From Apostichopus japonicus (Eukaryota; Echinodermata; Holothuroidea; Aspidochirotida; Stichopodidae), in NCBI RefSeq assembly GCF_037975245.1, contig NC_092578.1:62001-126000 (forward strand): a stretch of 64,000 bases of DNA. The letters run 5' to 3'. Made by a program: the position numbers and the translations under genes. Position 1 is the first letter of the stretch. Each line of letters begins with the position of its first letter. Under the pieces are notes generated by a model. The model ran no database searches. It saw only the letters and a program-made list of their open reading frames with translations, and had not been told where the DNA came from. Positions 28,601-44,300 of this stretch are shown in pieces.

Positions 28601-31600
28601 ATTTGAAAATTTGTCAGCCATCATAGCTTGGACTTACAGTAATGCAGTATAGACACATTTGTTTGAAGCAGCTAGACTGAAGCAGTAAATACATAGAATA
28701 GGTAATGCTTTCTGAAACCATACCTTGGTCTAGATGCTGGGTACTGTGATCTTGACATTCCTTGCTGTGACCTAGCAACCACATTAGCAGCTGTCTGTTG
28801 TGCTTGAGTTGCTGCAAAACAACACATTCAAAATGTTCAGTTTCCAACATGTTGGCAATGCTTTCTGCTTTGTAAAGCTCACCAGGTGATATTAGTTTAA
28901 CTAGAAATATAATTCTTTATAGCTTACATGATTCCCTGGTGTACTACAACCTGGACAGGTAACAAATTACTTATACATCAGATTCATCAAAATATGAGTA
29001 TATACATGAAAAGAAAGTTTGAGTAGCTGTGTCTGTGCCTAATGACATTTCATTCAGTATTGCATTAAACCTTAAGCCCTCTGCAAATTGACTGCTGTCT
29101 CCAATCATATACAAATTCAAGTGAAAATACAGACATTATAAGCTTGCAAATGATTTCACCCTTCAAGCCATGATCCTTGATCAACGACATTTTTATCCTT
29201 TTACAACTTCTTTGCTCATCATCAATGGATGATTTGCATGGATTTTTATTCCAGCATGATGGCATCACAGGGTGAGATCTCATTCATACAACTGATAAGA
29301 TCATCAAGTAATGTTTATTCCAAATTGCATTCTCACATCATACAATCCTTTTCAGATTCAATTACAACCCATTAGAATGAAAATTAATTTAGCATGCTTA
29401 GAGATCCTACAGATACCTCTCTTTTGAGCATAAGACGGTCTCCTTGAAAATCTCTCACTTGGTCTTCTTTCAATTGCCATTGATCGTCTGCTCCTGTTCT
29501 GTTTGGCTGACTGGAATTCTGTTTTACCACTGTGGACCAAAGTGAGCATAGAATCTGAGCAAAATGAGGCAAGGGAGAGTGGGTGGGAGAGGGGTGCAGG
29601 GGTAGGCAGGAAGGAGGAAATGGACTCTCTTATTGCTGAAACAAATTCAGTTAACTCCCTGTAGCATTACAGCTAGCTTTAATGGATTGAATAGCTTAAG
29701 ACTGCTGTACTAAATGTGTGGACTGTTATGAGGTAAGATGCAAACCTTTGACTATGTGCAATACTCATTAAGCCTCACTAACTATAGTGGTTGTGCACTA
29801 TGTAGTGCACTGAAAATATTTCTCTCAATATTCTATCATGTATCCAAGCTTTTCCTCTTTAGCCACAAAAATTGAAATTTTCCTTAACTTCATCCCAAAA
29901 TTTCCCAATTCCCCTCTATAGCAATCAACATTTAAATTATAATTACCTCCCTTTGAATATCATAAACATGTTAATATGTGACATCACTTTACAACATGTA
30001 TTGAGCACAAGCACAGCATATAGCCTCTTTGCTGTGCATCATCATCTTGCAAAATTCATAAGTTACCTGTATCTAAATCGTGAGCCTCTGCGAATGAACC
30101 CTTGCTTCTCCTGCGTCTGTTTTACAGGTCCCCGTAATCTGAAGAAAGCGTGGTGTTCCACTGCACATTTCCAAAGGTGCTTACAGTTCCGAACATTGTC
30201 TAATTTGAACACAAAGTTGTGTTCCTGTTCCATACCCTTTGAAGATGAAACAAGAAACATGGATATGATGACTCACAATTGACATGAGACTATTAAGTTA
30301 GATTTGGACCAAAGTTTTGACTATTGCCTTTGAGTGATCGGTCTGTGAAATGATTAGTTTTGGGAAATTAGGAAGTACTAAGATTTAGATTCCCTCTCAC
30401 TGTGATAGGTTCCCCCTATAAATTTTGGTGCTCATGGAGTTCAATGGCCTGCAGGAAGTTGTCATGACCAAGCCTGCATTCTTGGAATGACATTGCTTTG
30501 TCCTCTATGTGTATCACCAAGAGTAAACCCCACAGAACCCATTAGCCAACAGATTCAAGGGCTAAGCTGTCCCCAGAGAGAGAGATCTTCTGCAAACAGG
30601 TGACCCAGTGTGCGCCTCTTAGTGTATGAACTCATTCTCTGGGACTATGTCACTAAGTTGTTAACACCTGGTGTCTTAGCAGTTATTGAGCAATGTTGGT
30701 GTATTCCGGTAATGATTAAGCTGATCAGCTGGTTCATTTATCTCCTTATTTGGGCTGGGCAGGAAGTGGTAGTTTTAGGGTAGTGTCCCCTGGCTCGATA
30801 AGAAGGCCAGTTTACCAGAGATCTGTGCCACTCACTTGACAGCCCCCAACTGTCGATAGGATGTCTGAGACATCACCATTAGTAATTACTTCATAATTTC
30901 TATATAGGTACGAATCACTAAGTATTTTCCAAAAGTAAGCTTCTTAGTTAAATAATGTTCAGTTACTCTTTGATGGCTCCAGCACACAGAAATGTTGTGT
31001 TTAATTTAAAGTCATACCATAGATAGCTATAGTTTACAATCCATGGTGTAATTTAGTATAAGTATGTCTTCCATTGATAATGACATGTAGCCAATGCTGT
31101 TAATCCCATTATGATTATTTCTGCATTGTGTACTCTATAGGTTACATTATGACTATATGCTACATGTATATTAGAATTTATCGTTTTGTGGAATCCTTAT
31201 TAGCTGGTATATGTTCTTTAGCTTCCCTTGGTGACAGTTCTTGTCAGAGGTTAACCCTTAATAGCTTTGCTACTGTTTGGTGGTACCTGTGCTATATATA
31301 TGAGAGACTTATCATATAGGGTATATGTGTGGTGTTATATTATTATTAGTTTTATGCATTTAGTTGTCTATAGGGAACATGCTAGTAATTGGGTAAGGGC
31401 AATTAGCACCTGACTGTGACATACTGCATGGTAGGCCCTAGTCGGGTAGCAAAAAATAGGAACCGGGAACCTGTTATCATTACCCGGTCAGGTAACAGGT
31501 ACCTGAAACTCTGCATTCGAATATTGAAAAAAAAATATGGAACTAATATAAATAATATAAATGGCAGACCACTATGCCACCTTACATTACACCTCCGAAA

Positions 31601-32318
31601 CAAACGTTTTCATTCAATACTCCTGTTGTTATGAAGAACTGAATTTCATGTTTTGATGTATAATAAATAATAATGCAAATGCCAAGGAAATAAGGTAATT
31701 CTTGCAAAAAAATACTTCCGGCTGCTTCTTTTCTATGATCCAGGGTCCTGCAGGATTGCACGATTCCCGCAATTTGATTTCAAATCCCACATGTCAAAAG
31801 ATGCCAAGGCGGGATTTCCTGTACTAAATTTCAAGCTCTTTCAAACTTAAATTAAACAAACATTACAGCTGTGACCGTGTAGCAATTTATCGCTAAACAA
31901 TTGCATTTGGAATAATCGTTTTGTTAAAAGCCACTTGTGATTATTTTGGTTTGTTATCCTTTCTACAACCCATCTTAATATCCAGTAAATTTCCTTGTCA
32001 ATCTTTGCTTCTATGAAATAAACGAATGAAAAAATAATATTTTTGATAATTTCAATATTTATGCATGCACCAACATTTAGAGTAGCTACAGCTATGAGAG
32101 GAAAGCACATGCTATGGAAAACTATGTTTGTGTAAATCCACGCAAATCTCCAACCACATGGCAGCTTAAAATCAGTTTGCCGACCGGTTCTCCAAGTAAA
32201 AAGTTCTAATACGGACCGGCACTCACGCTTCTGATCGACCGGTACAAAATTCAGTAAATAGTGTCACAAAATGACTGTAAAAGAAATCACTCTCACTCAA
32301 ATATATATACACACACAC

Positions 32319-32366
<48 letters not shown>

Positions 32367-35300
32367 ATTTATACCCCTCCCCCAGGATGCGGAATTCGCA
32401 GGCAACCGCCACTCCAGAAAATTCAACCGCCACCTGCAAAATCCTAGCTACAACCCTGATCCTAACCATCTGTTTATTCACCGAATCCTTTCGTTATTGC
32501 TGCTATTTTCAACCACATGGTAGCCTAACATCACATTTAAGATATGGCTAAAACATGAAATAGTAAATAAAACAACCATCTTAACTACAAGAAAGTCATT
32601 TCATGGAATTAATCTTCCCTATTCGTTTGTCTTGATAAATCAAATCATGCAGGCCTACGGAATTATTGAAATCATTAAAGCACTCGAATGTTCGGCCGGG
32701 TACCCAGGTACCCAACTCAGGCCTACTGCATGGTGTCCATCATTGACTGCCACGTTGGCTAGATGTGAGCTTCATTACTTATGCTTCTTACTGGAAACAT
32801 ATTTCATTTATATTTAGCCTTCATGATTAGAATGTACCAATCATAGATTTGTCTCATATTATAGTTTGTATTGAGCCCACTGTATCGAAGTGTAACATGT
32901 GGACATTGATGAGATTGATTGTTTTTATAGTTTAATATTTTACAATTTGTTGTTCTTTATTGCTTTACACCTCTTTTCTCTTTCCTTCTTTACTTCTAAG
33001 TTATGAATACATACATTGTTTAGCTATATATATGCTTTTGGCGTTATTCAATATGATTGGGTGTTGTCTAAAGACAAGCCAGTAGACGAGCCAGTAGTTA
33101 CTGTAGTAGCAATGGAGGGTCTGTTTACATCACAAGACTCATGGTTGAAATATGTGCCTCACGACCGGGTATCACGGTGCAGGTAGTTGACCCAATTACA
33201 GCCTAAGAACCCCTGCTCCCTATAGGACTAATGTCCCCTGGGTGGGAGCGCTGAACCTGGGATAACAATTACTTTGAACCAAGGTATCAAGTTTGTATTT
33301 TCAACAGGGAATATGCCTGTTAGTTATCACATTTATTCAGCTATTGATATCTGTTTACAACAGCTGAGAATTACCAATGCTAATATGTTAATATGTGTTT
33401 ATATGGCCTAGAGTTGTATTTACTGTCAAGTCATTCTTGGTCATCACAAGGAATCTAAAGTTAAGTCATCTTCTCTTCTGTCGTTGCTTTTTGTGAGAAG
33501 AGTTGAGCAAGCATTTTCTCTCCCTACTACCGAGTCCTTGTTATAGTTCAGGCATATGTAATAAGTTAAGTTATAGTACCTTCTGACACATGGTAATGAC
33601 TTACTTTGAGTATGCACTTCTGCTTGCACAGAAAGTATTGGCAAGTTGTTTCACAAAATTCAGTGTGCATACTAAACCTTTATCATATTTCACCTATCTA
33701 TCACTACTAAAGCTATTGTTGTTCAATGCAATACTTAACCTATGCTTCTAATGACTTGTAAACCACCTTGCTCATTAAACCTCTCAAATTCATGATAAAC
33801 TTTTTATATTACCTACATCAAGAGTCCAAATTGCAGACAATGGTGAATCATTTATGGCCATTACCAAAGAAAAGCAATACTAAGAGGACGAATTGAGATA
33901 GCATCCATGCTATTTAGGAACATATCAAACTCACCGTTGGTCAAGGAACATGAAAAAATACTGAAAAAATACATACGCTTTCATCATCTTCAACCACAGC
34001 AAGGTGTAACTTCTTGCTTTTAAAGTCTAATTTGGTGACCTTGGGCCAGAAGAAGAGTCCTATCTTGTATTCTCCTTCAAAAACAAGAATTCCTGTAGGA
34101 GTTAAGCCAAGAGTGTAGTCGTGGTCATCTTTACCCTGAAGATTTGAACCAAAAAGGCACAAGCTGTGTTATGTTTTACCAATGCATCATATTATAACTT
34201 CAACACTTCAACTAACTTTAGTCAGCAATGGTTGACTATCACAAAGGAGCTCCACATAAATACGTTCAGTTTCCTTGCAGTTATACCTCTTAAACATGTT
34301 TTCAGCTTGTTATTTGTTGATGATAGGGACCTTGCAGTAAACTAAGGCAATGCAACTATCAGGTGAAGTTGAGCTATTGTGTATTTTACTGGAATATAGT
34401 TACACTGTACTCCATCTGACTTGTACCCTCTCCCTTACCTGGTTGTTACTCAAGCATCCTATGATGCTCTCATCAGAGGAATTACCATTAGTACAACTAT
34501 TGATGCTTAATATCCATAAATAAAAATGTAACATGGTTAATAGTGAAAACATTAACAATAAGCTTGCACGGGAAACCTGTTTTAGTACCAAAACCCTTTT
34601 TTTGCAGACCAAATTTTGGTACTATATTTTATTTTAAGAAAACCGGAAAAAAAGGAATAAAAAATTGAATCAAACTTTACACCCTTGGAAGTCAAATCAA
34701 AGAACAGGTAAAACTTTGCCTTCATTAACATGTCTTGAATCGAATTAATTACATTTAATTGTGTTAATTTTCATTATTTGACATAAAACAAATATGTCTA
34801 TGTTACTAAAAAATAGTCTACTATCCATTCCCCCTTGAATCCAACCAAGAGTAATGAATAAACCTTGACAGAATATTTATCCACTCCACACATTCTCACT
34901 TACAATACTCTGTACTTCTATACCCCTTGAATCCATCCAAGGGTAATGAACAAACATTGACAGAATATTTATCCACTCCACACATTCTCACTTACAATAC
35001 TCTGTACTTCTATACCCCTTGAATCCATCCAAGGGTAATGAACAAACATTGACAGAATATTTATCCACTCCACACATTCTCACTTACAATGCTCTATACT
35101 TCTATACCCCTTGAATCCATCCAAGGGTAATGAACAAACATTGACAGAATATTTATCCACTCCACACATTTTCACTTACAATACGCTGTACTCCTATACC
35201 CCTTGAATCCATCCAAGGGTAATGAACAAACATTGACAGAATATTTATCCACTCCACACATTCTCACTTAAAAACTCTGTACTTCTATACCCCTTGAATC

Positions 35301-38300
35301 CATCCAAGGGTAATGAACAAACCTTGACAGCATATAGATCCATTCCACACATTCTCACTTACAATACTCTGTACTTCTATTCCCCTTGAATCCATCCAAG
35401 GGTAATGAACAAACCTTGACAGCATATAGATCCATTCCATACATTCTCATTAAGAATACTCTGTACTTCTATTCCCCTTGAATCCATCCAAGGGTAATGA
35501 ACAAACCTTGACAGCATATAGATCCACTCCATACTTCTGCATACATTCTTAATACCCCTTTGAATAAATTGAAGTGAACAAACCTTGACCGCATGCAAAT
35601 CCACTCCGTACATTTCAAGCCATTTGGCCTTGTTCAAGTAATTTAGTTCAGCATCTGCTGGTGATTGCCCCCTGAAAAAAAAGAGACAGCAATTGTCAGA
35701 GAGAGTTAAAAGGAGACAAATAGACAGGTCTAATATAGATTACAAAAGGTGAATCTTTTCATAAAGTGATGTCCAGACAAATGAGCCTAAGTGCTTATTG
35801 CTGTATGAAATTATGTATTATGTATTGAACTTATCATTTAACTTTTCAAATTCAAACTAGCTAAATTTTGCATAATACTGATACAGTAACTTTGCAGCCC
35901 TACAGTAATTGTTGGCTATGTATATCAACTGTAATACATAGTAAACATGTACTGCAGGATCTGTCTAAGTAAGACATATACCCATTTACAACAATCTTCA
36001 CTGGTGTTAAATAAACATTCCTTTACACACACTTTGGGATGTTTCTTTGCAGCAGTATTGCTCATTTCCAGTTCATAGAGTTATGCAAGGGTGACAGGCA
36101 CAGACTCTTTGGTTGCTTTGAAATTGTTCCAGTGGCAGTGGTAAATGTTACTCATGACAGTTAAATTTGTTTGTGCTTAGCCATTGATGTTATCTTCTGA
36201 TATGATAGTCTGAGAATCCTGTTCATTTAAGCAAAAGGAAACAGATTAATAATTACATTGATGAGGTCAATAAGCAATAAATACTACATTCTCATGCTTT
36301 GATGACCACTTGTAATGTTCTCAAACAGAAACTGGCACCTGTGTTCTTAGCGGGTCTCAAACCTGCAGCAATATATGTTCACTCAATGACCACCGCCACA
36401 CTGTACATGCATTCCAGTGTGTTAGTTACAACTAACAACAAAACTGTTCACACACTCATTACATTGTAATATAGGAATCACTACAAACAGCCACACTAAA
36501 CATGCATTGCAGTGTAGGAGTCTAACCAACCATAGCATTGAACTGAAGTACATGAAGAACTACTTCTTTGATCATTGATTTGCACTTGAGATTCTCTCAT
36601 ATCAGGTAACATGGTTGTGTAGAGCAAATTGTACAGTTTTAACCAAGCTGTAACCAGCCACAGTTCCCTTAGTATTCACAGGAAAAGATCTCAAATAAAC
36701 TTGCAAATAGACTTAAAATACTTGAAAATCTTGAAAATAGATGAACCTTTCACCTTAGAAAGAATGCAAACATTCCCAACAACTGAGTATGTTCCACCTG
36801 TTCAAATATTTGTCTCCCATTCCTATTTCCCAGACACTTGAATACATGGCATTTCTAATTTATGATGATCTTGACCCAAACTGTCAAAAAACTGTTTGTT
36901 TAATTTTTGGTCACTTGAAACTTAAAGTGACACAGCATCTACTATTTATGGTCTAATGAGCATTGAATGGAACTGTATAATTGTAGGAATGATGATGAAT
37001 TGACAAAGCTGGCACATCATCAAGATAAACAGGTAAAGTAAATTCCAAAACTTAACTTAATCTTAACAAAATCTAACAAATCTAACAAACTTAATCTTGA
37101 ACTTTCAACCAACAGAGTATTACATCCTATATACCATTTGAGTACTTTCAACCAATACAGCATTACATCCTGTACCAGTTTCAAACTTTCAAACAATACA
37201 GCAGTATATCCTATATCATTTGAGAACTTTCAACCAATACAGCATTACACCCTGTACCAGTTGAGAACTTTCGACCAATACAGCATTACATCCTGTACCA
37301 GTTGAGAACTTTCAACCAATACAGCATTACATCCTGTACCAGTTGAGTACTTTCAAACAATACAGCAGTATATCCTGTATCATTTGAGAACTTTCAAACA
37401 ATACAGCAGTATATTCTGTATCATTTGAGAACTTTCAACCAATAAAGCATTACACCCTGTACCAGTTGAGAACTTTCAACCAATACAGCAGTATATCCTG
37501 TATCATTTGAGAACTTTCAACCAATACAGCATTACATCTTGTACCAGTTGAGTACTTTCAACCAATACAGCATTACATCCTGTACCAGTTGAGTACTTTC
37601 AACCAATACAGCAGTATATCCTGTATCATTTGAGAACTTTCAACCAATACAGCATTACATCTTGTACCAGTTGAGTACTTTCAACCAATACAGCATTACA
37701 TCCTGTACCAGTTGAGTACTTTCAACCAATACAGCAGTATATCCTGTATCATTTGAGAACTTGCAACCAATACAGCATTACATCCTGTACCAGTTGAGAA
37801 CTTTCAACCAATACAGCATTATATCCTGTACCAGTTGAGAACTTTCAATCAATACAGCAGTATATCATGTATCAGTTGAGTACTTTCAACCAATACAGCA
37901 GTATATCCTGTATCATTTGAGAACTTTCAACCAAAACAGCAGTATATCCTGTACCAGTTGAGAACTTTCAACCAATACAGCAGTATATCCTGCACCAGTT
38001 GAATACTTTCAACCAATACATCATTACATCCTGTACCAGTTGAGAACTTTCAACCAATACAGCAGTATATCCTGTATCATTTGAGAACTTTCAACCAATA
38101 CAGGATTACATCCTGTACCAGTTGAGAACTCTCATTACATCCTGTACCAGTTGAGAACTTTCAACCAATTCAGCATTAGCATCCTGTACCAGTTGAGAAC
38201 TTTCATTACATCCTGTACCAGTTGAGAACTTTCAACCAATACAGCATTACATCCTGTACCAGTTGAGAACTTTCAACCAATACAGCAGTATATCCTGTAT

Positions 38301-41300
38301 CATTTGAGAACTTTCGACCAATAAAGCATTATATCCTGTACCAGTTGAGAACTTTCAACCAATACAGCAGTATATCCTGTATCATTTGAGAACTTTCAAC
38401 CAATATAGCATTACATCCTGTACCAGTTGAGCTTTCAACCAATATAGCATTACATCCTGTACAAGTTGAGAACTTTCATTACATCCTGTACCAGTTGAGA
38501 ACTTTCAACCAATACAGCATTACATCCTGTACCAGTTGAGAACTTTCAACCAATACAGCAGTATATCCTGTATCATTTGAGAACTTTCAACCAATACATC
38601 AGTACATCATGTATCATTTGAGAACTTTCAACCAATATAGCATTACATGGTCTAAAGTCAATTCTAGGCTTAACCAGTGATATCCATAACAGTTCCTCAT
38701 TCTTGATTCTTATTAATTATTATTAATAGCCTATAGTGGTAAAATGGCTTTACATATTTGCCTGGAGGGAAAACACTGTGGGGCGTTGAGTGAGTTGCAT
38801 GTATCTGTATACGAAAATGCTACAACAAGTTTTCCTGCATTCACTTTCCTGCATTCAATTGCAAAATTTGGGCCCATGAATTTCAAAACTAGTCCAAAAC
38901 TTTGATCACCCATCATAAAACTGTTGATTCATAAATATACGTGCACAAAAATGTAGTAATGGTAAAGTTGATGCTTCATTACTTAGCCTACCTGTCATGA
39001 AGTGTTCCCAATATTTCGAGCATTTTTAGGCCAAGTGGATTTGCATATAGAGCAATTTTTTTCAATTTTAAACATATGTGTACAAATACATGTTTGACTC
39101 CACTCGCTGCATTTTGTCCATATTAAACACTATGAAAGTGATACAAGTGAATGACACTTCTTGCAATCAGGGATATTTACAGTTGTAGTAGATTTTTAAA
39201 GGAGACAAAAACCCAATCATAATTATTGGTTTGTATGATAGGAAAAACTGTATTGAAAACTTGCCCAAAATTAAGAAATAGCTTATTCCATTTGGAAGAT
39301 ATCACAGATTTTATGTTCCTTCCTACATAAGGCTGAAAGCTTGATCAAGTTCAAGTATGACATCACATAGCCATACAGTAATTCATTTTCGTTTCTTTTT
39401 TGCTTCATTTTTTGCAATGTTTATTTTCTTTAATGCAAATGAAAAATTCAAATACTGAATCTAAAACAATGAAGCTGCTTACATGACCTAATGGCATCAG
39501 TTTCAATATCAACAGTGCTAACATTTTACCTTCAAAATATGAACAGAAAATCAAAGGGAATGGTTTCAGATCTCAGTGGTGCATGAAAAACACTGATTTA
39601 GAAAACGACAGCTCCACGACATGACATGTTAATTAGAGTATCTCCCAAACAGAGCAAGATTTTTCTGTTATTCCAACAAATGCTTTAAGAATACCTGTTG
39701 AGATGAACAGTTATGGGTGACAAATCCAGGGCTTATCAGACCTACATTTTAATTCAAGTACTTGCCTCAATTCTTTAAACTTCTCTACGATGTCTTCTTC
39801 CATAGCTTCTGATTGATCTGGTGTAAAACGAAACTCTGAGACAAATTCGGGAGTATGTTCCTCAGGATCATAGTCACCAATTTCAGCTATTTGAAAAAGA
39901 AAGATGGTCTCAATATATCAGGGAAAATAATGTTAATAAATATAATTTTGATCTTACCTCAGTAACCCTCCAACCTGAGGCACCTGAGTTTCTAATGGGA
40001 GACACTACATGAATTTCAACGGCAATATTATGCTACAACTAGGATATGTGAGACACTTCATTTGTCCCAACTGGCAGTATTATGCTACAAGTAATATGTG
40101 TGAGAAACTACAGGAGTCCAAACTGGTACTATTATGCAACAACTATGATATGTGAGATATTTCATGAGTCCCAAACAGACAATATTATGCTACAATTAAG
40201 GTATATATGTGAGACACCACATAATTCTAAATGGCAATAGTTATGCTACCTATAACTAAGATATGCCAGACACTACCTGCGTTTAAAATCGACAGTGTAA
40301 TGCTACAGCTAATACTCCAATGTGACAGGGTATAATTTAGTATTCACATTTTGGGTTCATCTTTTGAGTTTTTGGTTTCGATGATAATAGTAACCTATGC
40401 ATTAATGCAGGCAGAGAGTGTGTGTGTGTGTGACGCCAAGATTTTTTACTATGACCAATGCAAAATAATTGTGTAAAACGGTCTTAGTTTGGCAGTGAAT
40501 TCACAAGCCTTTGTCTGGATTCAATTTGATCTCAATTTGTGTAGTCTACTACCATTTTCAGCATAGCTAGTCCTTAAAAGTAACGTTCGACTTTCGTCAC
40601 GTTCATGATTATGGGACAACTGAACAAACCTGGCTAACCTGTGAGCAATTTTATGTTGTCTAGGCCAGCAACGGTTGGGTAGAATAGGGTTTGTAACACA
40701 ACAACGTGAAGAATACCAGTCAGAAAACCAATACACTTAAGATGGCAAAACATCAACTTCATTATTTCTTAAGGCAATTTTCCTACAGGCTAGTCATAAT
40801 TCGCAAAGTATCGAACAATTTAAGGAGTTTTGAGACAAGTTTGCTGTTGTTGCTGCTAGGATTTTTGGAAGATTGATAGATGCTCTTACAACCTCAGATT
40901 TTCATTGCGTAAAAGACTGCTTTGATTAAGGCAGTGTAATGGAATAATAGCGATATTTTTTCGTGCATCAATCTGCAGCTAAAAGACAGATAAATAATTG
41001 GGAAAATGTACGAAGTCGCCGCTCTAATCAAGCAGCGGTTCAAAGTAGCAGTGAGGTACTGTATATTTTTAGGACTCCCGCACACCTAGTTACTGTATGA
41101 CTAGTAAAATAGTGGAGCCTTAATGTAACAGAAGCCAGAGCCGTATATTTAGAGCTCTGACAGAAGCCAAGCTATCTTCGTAGGTGTTTTTACAGATGTT
41201 GTATTTTTTATTCTTTTGAAACAGTACAGTAGCTTCTGAATTTTAATTCTGCGTCATGTTTTACTTTGTTCATCACTTACTTTTGGTGGAAAAAGTAAAT

Positions 41301-44300
41301 TTTATACTGCACAGAAACATAATTTTCCAATGTGCAATTTCTAGCACCATGCATCTGCCTAAGTGCCGAATATTTTTTTCCACAGAAAGTAATGATGTTG
41401 TAGATCTGTACTATGGAGACTTGAACAGCAATCATAGGCCTAGTGGCTAGTGAAATTTGGCGAGTAGATTGTTAGTCACGGTCGCCAAATAGCGAGTACT
41501 TTTAAAAATATTTGTTGAGGCCTGAAAACCTTAGAAACATGATTTCTCAAGGTAGAAATCATGGATACTTTTCATAAATGGTAGATGGATTTGCCATATT
41601 GAGTACAAGAATCCTGTTGCTTGGGAGGTCAAATCTTCATTGAGGTCACCAGAGGTCAAACTCTGTAAAACCTTTTACATGAAATCTAATGATGGAAATC
41701 GTGGATACCTCTAATACTTGGTGTGTGGATTCATAACATTGAGTAAAATATCCCTATTGTTTTTGGTGGAGGTGTGTATAGCCACCTACAGTATACTGAC
41801 CTGTGTTGAACATGCCATAGTGTTATTGTATCAAAATCATGGTTCAGGCCATTTCTATTGTAACAGCTAGTCCTGGTAATACTAACAACCAGAAGTCTAG
41901 TGCACTGAAGTCATCGAAACCTCAATGCATTTTGCATTCTGGTTAAGTACTGAAATAGTATGTTCAGTCTATAAACAATGCTTTTCATCATTGCATTTGC
42001 ATAGCAATTTGCACATATTGCAGAGTAAGTGTGAATCTACTAAATGTGTCCTAATCAAACTTATCCAGACATACCAGCAAAATACTAGTAATACTTACTT
42101 CCTCTCCCTCCCTTTCCTCCCTCTCACAACACCTTTGCCTTCTCCCACTCTGCCTCCCGCTCCTCCTTTACCTAGGTTTGTCTTATCTATAGGTGTTTAA
42201 CTATCTGAAATGATGAGACTGAACATTGTGAACACAGAATGAACTAGAGAATGAATGTTTACTTACACTGGAGAGAAAGAGCTGCAAGCTCTAAAGTAGC
42301 TTCATACGGAGGAACCAACTTTCCCAAGATAATATCTTGCTTCAGTTGAAGAAAAAACAGATATCTAGAGCAAATCAAAACAGAATACAATATTTGTTTT
42401 GAAGGTAGTATTAAACTAATAACTTAATTGACATCATACTCAATTAATACCACTGACACAAGGGTCCAGAGATATTCCATATTTATCACAAATAACCTGA
42501 CAATTGCCAAAACAACACTTCACCAAAGCATATACAGCAAAAAATAGGGTTCTAATACTCATTAATGTGAATCAACATACTAAGTACAAAGTTCATCTAA
42601 GTTTAAAGTGGCCATGACACGAAAATTTCAAAGTCCTATATTTTTGGGATCCATCAAAGAATGTTCTCTAGAACATGTATCAACCAATCTGCCAGTTTAA
42701 AACTTGATTTTTCAAGTCGAAAATTGAGAATGAATTTACCCTTTTCGGCGTTTGAAACTTTGTTTACTCGAAAATTTTCCGATTCGCATGACGTCATGTG
42801 ACGTCACGTTTTGAACACATTTGTTGTCGCTGCTTTACGATCCTCCGAACATACCATTCACGTACACAGTAGACAAGTACACATACCACTAGTAGTTACT
42901 AAACAAAACACCGATCACAAGTGCGATATCAAATCAAAATTTCCTGTGAAATGGCGGATTCAGAACCAATTGCGGCAAGCGAAGTTCAAAGTGATAATGG
43001 TTCTTCACTAGGCAGTGAAATTGGGCTATAATTAGAGTGCCCTTTCTCATATTCGAAGCAGAGAGTGAAGGCGATGATCATTCCAATATTGAACCGAACG
43101 TTGAGGGTGGAGCGGAGGTGTTAGAACCGTATCAGTTCGAGCCTGTTAAACGAGCCGAAATTGAAGCTCCACAACATATCGAAGAAGACATCCGTTCGAA
43201 ACCATTGCAAGGAACATACAACGTGGTAAGAATTTATTAACGAAGCATTTAAAAACAAAATCCAGTCCATTTTGTGCATGTGTTGTTGGAATTCGCGGAA
43301 CACCCTAAACCGTATTGTGCGTTGTGTTACGGTAACTTACAACCCATATGTAGAGTGTGTAGTACTAGTAGGGTTGGTTGCATACTGAAAGTTTGGCTCG
43401 GGGATGTAAGTTGCATTATGCAGCCATGCTAGGTAGGCATATGTGTTATTTCATACTCATTATTACTTGGCTAGTACTTTGGCCTGGAGTTTTGCAAATC
43501 AATTTTCTGAAACAAAAGAATGTTTCATGATACACGGAAGGTGTAAAATCACAACAAATGTAATCATAACTGTACATTGTATGCCTGCTTGTTATTGTGG
43601 ACATCATGGCCAACATTAATACATTTTGAACTTTCATAAATTTTTTCCCAGGCAGTATAGATACATAGCCTACGGTCAACAGGTTCAATGATACTTGGGG
43701 TTCCTAGCAAGACACGTCAGGGTTGTGCTACCATCATGTGCAGTCCAAAGGATCAGAAGTGATTTTCCAGCCAATGATGGTCATTACACTGGATTCAAGT
43801 TGCCAGGAGAAAACTCATTGTATAGGAAGCCTTGGTTGAGAAATTCCTCCAGAAACACCTTTTCTAAACTACGATTGTGTTGGATTCTCAATCCGTCAGG
43901 GTTCCCTCAGTGTTGATATATTGAAATTCAAGACTTTTAATTCAGGATGAAAAGGTTATTTTCCAGACCCAACATCAACAATGAAAGAAAAGGCATGTTT
44001 TGAAGCATTTGGACACAAGTATTGGCATGACCGTGATGTCATATAATATGTGCATAAGGGAACGGACATTGACCTTTTTAGGGGCATTTACCTCCCAGAC
44101 GTTTGATTCGTACCTTTAATCTGGAAGCCAAAATATCCATATCACCAATGATATTTGACAGAAAAGTCATAATAAAGACCAATGGAGGCAGCAGAACTCT
44201 TGAATGTTTAGACTTTGTTTCTTCAGCAGCAGTTGGTTTGTTTTGTAGTCTTTCTTCAAAAACTCAGCAGTACACCCTGTTAATGGTCTTCGATTGTTTT

